A stretch of DNA of 31,312 bases from Actinomycetes bacterium (GTDB lineage Bacteria; Actinomycetota; Actinomycetes; Mycobacteriales; Mycobacteriaceae). Shown piece by piece: positions 6,967-12,300 of the stretch. Location: NCBI GenBank assembly GCA_023404955.1, contig JAEXZY010000003.1, positions 1-31,312 on the forward strand, written 5' to 3'. A program made the position numbers and the translations under genes. The notes below the pieces were generated by a model that saw only the letters and a list, made by a program, of their open reading frames with translations, made no database searches and had not been told where the DNA came from. Numbering within the stretch: position 1 is the first letter of the stretch; each line of letters opens with the position of its first letter.

Positions 6967-6972
6967 ATCTTA
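6967..6972 (-). promoter_or_regulatory. Possible -10 element for the L,D-transpeptidase gene
   Basis: TAAGAT on the minus strand would start transcription near 6960, about 53 bases before the TTG start. No clear -35 hexamer is visible. The call rests on the -10 match and position only. Confidence 0.3.
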
Positions 6973-7098
6973 CTGGGCCGTCGGCGCTTTGCGCGCAGTG
7001 CGCCCCGATCGTTATTCCCTGTGGCGTGCTCTGTGATCTCCGGTGCTCGCGGCCCAAGTTTGGGCAGCGATCAGGGCGGGCACCTCTGCCTCGCGCGG

Positions 7099-7104
7099 TA
7101 GGCT
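7099..7104 (+). promoter_or_regulatory. Probable -10 element of the repeat-peptide/JmjC cassette
   Basis: TAGGCT is a typical mycobacterial -10 hexamer. Transcription would start near 7111, about 29 bases before the ATG at 7140. The -35 region is GC-rich with no recognisable hexamer, which is common in mycobacteria. Confidence 0.4.
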
Positions 7105-7139
7105 GCGGCTCATCGCAGCGGCGCGGAAAGGTGACGACA

Positions 7140-7385
7140 ATGGCACTCGATGACGACGACATCACCACAGAATCCGGTGGCGAAGGTCCGGCTGACGGCG
7201 GCTCGAACCCGGGCGGTCATGATGGCGGCGCCGACGGCACCGCGGGTGGCGAAGGTCCGGCTGACGGCGGCTCGAACCCGGGCGGTCATGACGGCGGCGC
7301 GGACGGCACCGCGGGCGGCGAAGGTCCGGCTGACGGCGGCTCGAACCCGGGCGGTCATGACGGCGGCGCGGACGGCACCGCCTAG
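7140..7385 (+). CDS. Asp/Gly-rich tandem-repeat small protein, candidate peptide substrate
   Basis: This 81-residue protein consists of a 12-residue leader (MALDDDDITTES) followed by three identical 23-residue units (13-35, 36-58, 59-81). Each unit reads GGEGPADGGSNP then GGHDGGADGTA, and the protein ends exactly at the end of the third. It has no Cys, Lys, Arg or aromatic residue and is strongly acidic. GGAAAGG precedes the ATG at a good distance. The next gene, a JmjC/cupin_4 oxygenase, starts only 9 bases after the stop and an iron-sulfur protein follows. Repeated Asp, Asn and His in fixed positions would suit multi-site hydroxylation, so I infer a ribosomal precursor or substrate. Alternatives are a metal-binding or low-complexity stress protein. 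The biochemical function is unknown. Confidence 0.7.
   Translation: MALDDDDITTESGGEGPADGGSNPGGHDGGADGTAGGEGPADGGSNPGGHDGGADGTAGGEGPADGGSNPGGHDGGADGTA
7177..7382 (+). repeat. Three tandem 69-bp repeats inside the small Asp/Gly-rich gene
   Basis: The 23-codon unit is present three times head to tail, with only a few synonymous differences (for example CATGAT versus CATGAC and GCC versus GCG in copy one). Near identity at the DNA level implies recent duplication or gene conversion, so copy number is likely to vary between strains. Confidence 0.9.
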
Positions 7386-7394
7386 GGCGTTTGC

Positions 7395-8597
7395 GTGCTG
7401 ACTCGCTGCGTAGCAGTCGACACCGACGTCTTCGCGGCGCAGTACTGGGGTCGACGACCCCTTTTGAGTCGGTCCGACGCGCTGCCCCGTGACTTCACCG
7501 ATCTGCTGTCTCCGGCAGCGGTCGACGAGCTGATCACCAGTCGCGGGGTACGCGCGCCGTTCCTTCGGATGGCCAAAGAGGGGTCCCTGCTCGCCCGGGA
7601 GTGTTATGTCGACGCCGCCGGTTTCGGCGCCGAGATGCCCGACCAGGTCGATTCGGCACGGGTGCTCGCTCAGCTGGCGGGCGGCGCCACCCTGGTGCTG
7701 CAGGGATTGCACCGGCTGTGGCCCCCGCTGATCGATTTCGTCCGCGACGCGGTCGACGATCTCGGTCACCCCGTGCAGGTCAACGCCTACATCACCCCGC
7801 CCGGCAACCGCGGCTTCGACGCCCACTACGACGTGCATGACGTGTTCGTGTTGCAGGTCAGCGGCGCCAAACGCTGGATCGTCCACGAGCCGGTGCACCC
7901 CGACCCGCTGCCGAGTCAACCGTGGACCGACCACCGTGACGCCATCGCTGCGCGCGTCCACGATGCCCCGGTGATCGACACGACGCTGACCGCAGGGGAC
8001 ACCCTGTACCTGCCTCGTGGCTGGTTGCATTCCGCGGTCTCCGAAGACGCGACGTCGATCCACCTGACCATCGGGGTGTCCGCGACGACGGGTGTCGACG
8101 TGCTCCGAGCCCTCGTCGACACCCTCGCCGACACTGCCGAGTTCCGCGCGTCGCTCCCGATGGGCATCGACCCGTCCGATGTCGCCGAGATCGCCGCGCA
8201 CGCGGCCAAAGTTCTGGCCGCCCTCACCGCCTCAGTGGGTGACCGAGGTGATGAACTCAGCGACGGTGTCGCTGCCCGGCTTGCCCGCCGGCACGCCGAC
8301 CGGACCCGGCCCGTGGCCGTGGCTCCGCTGGCGACACTCGACGCGGTACACAATCCGGACACGACGCGGGTGCGGTGGCGTCGTGGGCTGTGGGCCACGC
8401 TGGCGGAGCGCGATGGTCGCGTGCGTCTGCGGCTGGCCGACCGCACGATGTCGTTTCCGGCGATCTGCTTGCCGGCGCTGGAAGCCCTGCACTCAGGCGT
8501 CACGCTCGACGCGTCGACGCTGCCCGGGCTCGACGTCCACGACGGCACGGTGCTGGTGCGCAGACTGCTGCGCGAAGCCGTCGTCGTGACCGCCTGA
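7395..8597 (+). CDS. JmjC/cupin_4 domain 2-oxoglutarate-Fe(II) oxygenase
   Basis: This 400-residue protein has the layout of the ribosomal-oxygenase (YcfD/RoxA, MINA/NO66) family. An N-terminal JmjC double-stranded beta-helix (about 90-230) is followed by a helical dimer region and a C-terminal winged-helix-like part. The iron triad is visible as H144-x-D146 in FDAHYDVHDVF and H212 in LYLPRGWLHSA. K159, in SGAKRW, is placed to bind 2-oxoglutarate. Family members hydroxylate protein side chains such as Arg or His. The GTG start at 7395 lies 9 bases after the stop of the repeat-peptide gene, with AGGG upstream, and the ferredoxin-like gene begins 5 bases after its stop. The likely substrate is therefore the neighbouring repeat protein. 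The family call is firm; the substrate is inference. Confidence 0.82.
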   Translation: MLTRCVAVDTDVFAAQYWGRRPLLSRSDALPRDFTDLLSPAAVDELITSRGVRAPFLRMAKEGSLLARECYVDAAGFGAEMPDQVDSARVLAQLAGGATLVLQGLHRLWPPLIDFVRDAVDDLGHPVQVNAYITPPGNRGFDAHYDVHDVFVLQVSGAKRWIVHEPVHPDPLPSQPWTDHRDAIAARVHDAPVIDTTLTAGDTLYLPRGWLHSAVSEDATSIHLTIGVSATTGVDVLRALVDTLADTAEFRASLPMGIDPSDVAEIAAHAAKVLAALTASVGDRGDELSDGVAARLARRHADRTRPVAVAPLATLDAVHNPDTTRVRWRRGLWATLAERDGRVRLRLADRTMSFPAICLPALEALHSGVTLDASTLPGLDVHDGTVLVRRLLREAVVVTA

Positions 8598-8602
8598 TCC
8601 CG

Positions 8603-9490
8603 ATGGCGCTACCGAAACGCGTGCCGTGCAGCGACCAGTCCGTAGCCCGCGGTGACCCGATGTACGGCACGGCCAGCGCCGGCCACGCCTGGGCTCTGCT
8701 GGAGCTCAGCGGTGGGTGGGGGCCGTCGGCTTTCCTGAACTCACCGTCGATCATCGACCCGGCGCTGGGCCGCGCCGTCGCTCGTCGCTTCGAGGCTGCC
8801 GGTATGCGCGTCGCCGCGATCCGCAAGCCGGGCCGCCGCATCGCACCGCCGCGGTGGCGCTGGTATCTGGCGTTCTCCGACGAGGGGGCCGAGGCGCTAT
8901 ATCACGGTGAGGTCGCCGACCCCGCCGGCTACCTCGATATCGCTCCCGACGGGAGTGACGGCACGCGCTGCGTCGAGCCCGTCGTGGCGGTGTGTGCCCA
9001 CGGCCGCCACGATCAATGCTGCGCGGTGCGCGGCCGGGGTGCAGTCGCGGCGATCGCCGCTCGCTATCCCGAGATCACCTGGGAGTGTTCACATCTCGGG
9101 GGAGACCGGTTCGCCGCGACGATGCTGGTGCTGCCCGAGGGCTTGTGCTACGGCCGCATCGACGCCACCGACGCCGCCGGTCTCATCGACAAGTACTTCG
9201 CCGGCACCCTCGACAACACATTCCTGCGCGGCCGGACATCACTGCCGCACGCCGTGCAGGCAGCGCAGTACTTCGCCCGCGACGCCTTCGGTGAGGAGCG
9301 CATCCAGACGTTGTCACCGATATCGGTCGACCATCGGGACAATTGCATCCGGGTGGTGCTCGACGGAGTGGCCGGGCCGGTCGAGGTGGTGCTGATCGAG
9401 CACATGTCCGAGCCGCTGATCTCGATGTGCCGGTCCACCGTCGCCGGTCCGGTCCGCACGTTCGCCCTCGAATCGATCAGCCCTCGCTGA
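8603..9490 (+). CDS. Sucrase/ferredoxin-like family protein (thioredoxin-fold [2Fe-2S] protein)
   Basis: This 295-residue protein matches the Suc_Fer-like family. It starts with the family pattern CSDQSVARGDPMYGTAS and a WALLELSGGWG strand, then has a C-x8-C pair (C131 to C140 in VCAHGRHDQCC) and the WECSHLGGDRFAATMLVLPEGLCYGR segment (160-185). In the yeast relative Aim32 the cluster is held, as I recall, by a C-x8-C pair and an H-x3-H pair. Here H164 is kept and the second position is Asp168, a form I believe is common in actinobacteria. The ATG at 8603 is five bases after the oxygenase stop; it has no clear ribosome site, suggesting coupling. It could supply electrons to keep the oxygenase iron reduced, which is inference. 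Confidence 0.78.
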   Translation: MALPKRVPCSDQSVARGDPMYGTASAGHAWALLELSGGWGPSAFLNSPSIIDPALGRAVARRFEAAGMRVAAIRKPGRRIAPPRWRWYLAFSDEGAEALYHGEVADPAGYLDIAPDGSDGTRCVEPVVAVCAHGRHDQCCAVRGRGAVAAIAARYPEITWECSHLGGDRFAATMLVLPEGLCYGRIDATDAAGLIDKYFAGTLDNTFLRGRTSLPHAVQAAQYFARDAFGEERIQTLSPISVDHRDNCIRVVLDGVAGPVEVVLIEHMSEPLISMCRSTVAGPVRTFALESISPR

Positions 9491-9606
9491 CCGTCGCCTG
9501 ATTCGCGTAAACGCGTATACACTGATCATGACGCGCCCCATCGTTATGGTTCAGAATCAGCAGCCCGTGAGACGCAGCGCTTCAGCACCAGCGATCGGGA
9601 GTTGCC

Positions 9607-9990
9607 ATGTCGTCCATTCCATCCATGCCGGAGCCGGCGGCGACGCCGTCTCCGTGCATCATCACCGATTCCTGGCACGATTCCGTCGTCGTCATCCGAT
9701 GCGTCGGTGACCTCGACATGTTGACCATCGGCGCCCTCGACCGTCAGATCGATTCGGCGCTGAAGAAGAAACCGTCGGCGATGATCATCGACCTCGCCGC
9801 GCTGGACTTCCTGGCCTCCGTCGGCATGGGGCTACTGGTGGACGCGCACGACCGATGCGGGGAGACAACGCAATTCATGGTCGTCGCAGACGGACCGGCG
9901 ACGAGCAGGCCGATGCGGTTGATCGGTCTGGGTGAGCTGTTCGCATTGCACGCCACGCTCGAGGCCGCGTTCGACGCTATCCAGCGCTGA
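9607..9990 (+). CDS. STAS-domain anti-sigma-factor antagonist
   Basis: This 127-residue single-domain protein of the SpoIIAA/RsbV type binds an anti-sigma kinase when unphosphorylated and so frees a sigma factor. The STAS fold is clear: VVVIRCVGDLDMLTIGALDR (27-46), AMIIDLAALDFLASVGMGLL (58-77) and a final helix. The phosphorylatable serine is Ser71 in DFLASVG, where the usual D-S-S/T-G reads A-S-V-G. GGGAG lies before the ATG. It is convergent with a SigF-type sigma factor gene across a strong terminator. A partner kinase (RsbW) is not encoded in the window. A weak promoter-like TACACT is seen at 9518-9523. Confidence 0.85.
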   Translation: MSSIPSMPEPAATPSPCIITDSWHDSVVVIRCVGDLDMLTIGALDRQIDSALKKKPSAMIIDLAALDFLASVGMGLLVDAHDRCGETTQFMVVADGPATSRPMRLIGLGELFALHATLEAAFDAIQR

Positions 9991-10030
9991 GCGGCTTCAC
10001 CGAAGCGCTTCGCCCGCAATATTTTTCGAC

Positions 10031-10091
10031 GCCAGCTGACAGTGGGCTGCTCCCGCCTGCGCGGCAGCAGCCCACTGCTCTCTCAGCTGGC
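10031..10091. terminator. Long bidirectional terminator between STAS and sigma factor genes
   Basis: The perfect 12-base stem CAGTGGGCTGCT (10040-10051) and AGCAGCCCACTG (10066-10077) encloses a 14-base loop. A second outer pairing, GCCAGCTGA (10031-10039) with TCAGCTGGC (10083-10091), extends it. The outer right arm overlaps the last codons of the sigma gene. It ends both convergent transcripts. Confidence 0.75.
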
Positions 10092-10880
10092 TTTCTCGCG
10101 AATGGTCGACAGCGCGCGTGCGAGCAATCGCGACACGTGCATCTGGGACACGCCGATCTCGTCGGCGATCTGCGACTGGGTCTTGTTGTCGAAGAACCGC
10201 ATCTTGAGCACGAGGCGGTCCCGTTCCGGCAGCCCCGCGATGAGCGGGCGCACCGTGTGGATGTCGACGACCTTCTGCAAGTTGGGATCCGGCCCACCGA
10301 GGGTTTCCATCATCGTCAACCCGTCACCCTCGGAGGTGATCTCCTGCTCCGTCGAGCGGGTCGAGTACGCGTCGGCGGCGATCAGTCCCTCGATGACCTG
10401 CTCACGGTCGAGACCGAGATGCTCGGCCAACTCGCTGGGTGACGGTGCGCGGTTGAGCTGATGGGTCAGCTCCGCCCGCGCGTTCTTGAGGCGGATGTTG
10501 AGTTCCTTGAGTCGGCGGGGAACCTTCAACGCCCACCCGTGGTCGCGGAAGTACCGTCGCACCTCGCCCATCATCGTCGGGACGGCGAAAGCGAGGAAAT
10601 CGTCAGCCGTGTCGACGTCGAATCGGTTCACGGCGTTCAGCAATCCGACGCGGGCCACCTGAACCAGGTCATCATGCGTTTCGCCGCGCCCGCGGAACCG
10701 GCGGGCGATGTGGTCGGCCAACGGCAGGCAGCGTTCGATGATCGCTTCACGCTGGCGTTGATGAGCGGCAGAGCCCTCGTCGAGCTGACCGAGTTCGCGG
10801 AACATGTCGGCGACATCGGCGTAACCGCCGCTGTGGGAGGTCTTGCGGGTGATGACAATTGGCTTGTCGAGAGTGTGCAT
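10083..10880 (-). CDS. SigF/SigB-type alternative sigma factor
   Basis: This 265-residue group 3 sigma factor lacks region 1. Region 2 is seen as LADHIARRFRGRGETHDDLVQVARVGLLNAVNRFD (about 54-88) with the DDFLAFAVPTMMGEVRRYFRD core-binding and -10 reading segment. Region 3 is VPRRLKELNIRLKNARAEL. Region 4 is LPERDRLVLKMRFFDNKTQSQIADEIGVSQMHVSRLL, ending in the -35 recognition helix. The sequence fits the mycobacterial SigF family, which is normally held by an RsbW/UsfX-type anti-sigma factor. No such gene adjoins this one, so it is probably a paralogue controlled in trans. GGAAAG lies upstream of the ATG at 10880. The 380-base upstream region contains inverted repeats. Confidence 0.88.
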   Translation of the reverse strand: MHTLDKPIVITRKTSHSGGYADVADMFRELGQLDEGSAAHQRQREAIIERCLPLADHIARRFRGRGETHDDLVQVARVGLLNAVNRFDVDTADDFLAFAVPTMMGEVRRYFRDHGWALKVPRRLKELNIRLKNARAELTHQLNRAPSPSELAEHLGLDREQVIEGLIAADAYSTRSTEQEITSEGDGLTMMETLGGPDPNLQKVVDIHTVRPLIAGLPERDRLVLKMRFFDNKTQSQIADEIGVSQMHVSRLLARALSTIREKAS

Positions 10881-10977
10881 CAGAAATCACGACTTTCCGG
10901 TCATGACGGGACGCGTCCGGTGTCATCAGACGGTGGAGGGGCTCGCTGTTTTCTCAGCAAGCTGATCACGGTGAAAC

Positions 10978-11101
10978 ACCGGCGTCAGGTCTTTCGGACC
11001 GCCGGTAAGCGATTGGCATCGGACCAACGAGGTCACGCCGGATTCTCGACATGCGCTTACTGCGGTTAGTACGTCACCGCGGGTTCCGGCTGCTTACCGG
11101 C
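10978..11101. other. Structured gap between GAF-ANTAR and sigma factor genes
   Basis: The 10881-11261 gap holds no convincing gene. It contains a nested hairpin at 10978-11006 (outer ACCGGC/GCCGGT, inner GGTC/GACC) and a perfect 10-base inverted repeat, GCCGGTAAGC (11001-11010) and GCTTACCGGC (11092-11101), 81 bases apart; the two overlap and would be mutually exclusive. It could be the terminator of the ANTAR gene, a structured leader of the sigma mRNA or a small RNA. I see no good promoter match. Confidence 0.4.
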
Positions 11102-11261
11102 TCATCGTCTTTCTTGCGGTGACATCACACGTTTAGCACGTACGTCCGACAATACGGCCCAGAAAGAGAAGTGCAAGCGCATTGCTCTGAGAATGTCTGC
11201 CAGACAAGCCTTGGTGCAGTTCTGGCGGTTATGACGGCGTCATTGCGGTGTCCGTGCTGTC

Positions 11262-11987
11262 TCAAGGCCCACCGACACCAGCGTCGATGACACGATGCGC
11301 GATGTCCACGAGCTTGGTGTTGCTCTCCTGAGACAGCCGGCGCAGTAACTCGAACGCTCGAACGGCGTCGATTCCGAAGCGTTCCATCAGGATGCCTTTC
11401 GCCTGACCGATGACATCGCGGCTGGCGAGCGCACTGCGAAACTGTTGCTGACGGCGCAGCAGATTCCACGTGACGGTGGTGTGCGCCGCGTAGATCAGTG
11501 CTTGCTCGATCGATTCCGTGTCGAACACCCCTGACGACGAGGCGTAGAGGTTCAGGGCGGCCAGCCGCGTGCCGTCGTTGTGCAACGTCACCGACAGCAC
11601 GGAGCGCACCGGCGTGTGGTCGAGTGCACTGCGTTGGTATCGGGGCCACCGGGTTTCGGTGCGCAGGTCGTCAATGAGAATGGTCTCGTTGTTCCACGCC
11701 GCCGATAGGCAGGGGCCCTCGCCGTACTCGTTCTGGATGCCGTCGAGGAGCAGGGCATATTCAGTCGTCGCGCCGAGGGTGGTCACACGGCGATCGTCAT
11801 CCACCAGAGACAGCCCGGCCCCGTGTGCGCCAGGCACCGCGTCAACGGTGACCGCGTTGACGTCTCGCAGAACGGAGTCGATGTCGCCGCCGCCGGCGCG
11901 CTGGACCTCGTCGATGCGCTGAAGAAACTCGAAGATCTGCTGCCGATCTGACGACATCTGGGCTTCGGGAACGTCGGGTGACACCAC
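11262..11987 (-). CDS. GAF-ANTAR regulator (RNA-binding antiterminator type)
   Basis: This 241-residue protein has an N-terminal GAF sensor domain (about 20-160; YGEGPCLSAAWNNETILIDDL is the typical GAF stretch) and a C-terminal ANTAR domain (about 170-235; FRSALASRDVIGQAKGILME then SNTKLVDIAHRVI). ANTAR domains bind paired hexaloop hairpins in nascent RNA and prevent termination; mycobacteria have several GAF-ANTAR proteins of this kind. Aromatic and Ala contacts expected of ANTAR are present. I chose the GTG at 11987 (next codon also GTG) because GAGGAG sits four bases before it; an ATG ten codons in is the alternative. Its RNA targets cannot be read from the window, although the hairpins directly downstream are candidates. 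Confidence 0.85.
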   Translation of the reverse strand: MVSPDVPEAQMSSDRQQIFEFLQRIDEVQRAGGGDIDSVLRDVNAVTVDAVPGAHGAGLSLVDDDRRVTTLGATTEYALLLDGIQNEYGEGPCLSAAWNNETILIDDLRTETRWPRYQRSALDHTPVRSVLSVTLHNDGTRLAALNLYASSSGVFDTESIEQALIYAAHTTVTWNLLRRQQQFRSALASRDVIGQAKGILMERFGIDAVRAFELLRRLSQESNTKLVDIAHRVIDAGVGGP

Positions 11988-12117
11988 TGCGCTCCTCGTG
12001 TCGCGAAAGAATCGGAAGAAGGACTCCCCATGGCGTACCCCGTGGACATGGCTGAGTTGGCCACATCAGCCGAAGCACTTCGTTTCGCGGCCGACGGTCC
12101 GATATGCGAAGCGCAGC

Positions 12118-12276
12118 TCACCCGACCGTGTCGTGCGGCGCGATCGTGAACCGCAGCCCGTCCTCGGTCTCCTCGGGTTCCACCGGTGTCTCCCGCCCGC
12201 AGACCGGGCAGGTCACCGCCTGGGCAGAGGGTTGATCGTCAGGCACGTACCGTCCAGTTCCTTCGCACGAGTTCAC
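12118..12276 (-). CDS. Very small zinc-ribbon-like protein
   Basis: This frame of about 52 residues starts at GTG 12276, or 42 residues if the GTG at 12246 is used. It begins NSCEGTGRYVPDDQ, contains the knuckle TCPVCGRETPVEPEE (C23 and C26) and ends LRFTIAPHDTVG. The C-x-G-T-G-R then C-P-x-C-G-R pattern is that of small actinobacterial zinc-ribbon proteins. With the longer start, C4, C23, C26 and His48 could form a metal site. I prefer the longer start because the CEGTGR part looks conserved, but neither start has a strong ribosome site. It lies 24 bases after the GGDEF-EAL stop on the same strand, upstream of the GAF-ANTAR gene. Its role is unknown. Confidence 0.55.
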   Translation of the reverse strand: MNSCEGTGRYVPDDQPSAQAVTCPVCGRETPVEPEETEDGLRFTIAPHDTVG

Positions 12277-12300
12277 GGCGCGCGAGTACCCGCTCAGGCG

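Noticed and set aside
7110..8201. Minus-strand frame of 363 residues across the repeat gene and oxygenase
   Set aside because: Arg/Val-rich low-quality translation antisense to a gene with an intact catalytic triad.
10461..11069. 202-residue plus-strand frame opposite the sigma factor start
   Set aside because: Antisense to conserved sigma regions 2 and 3; no ribosome site.
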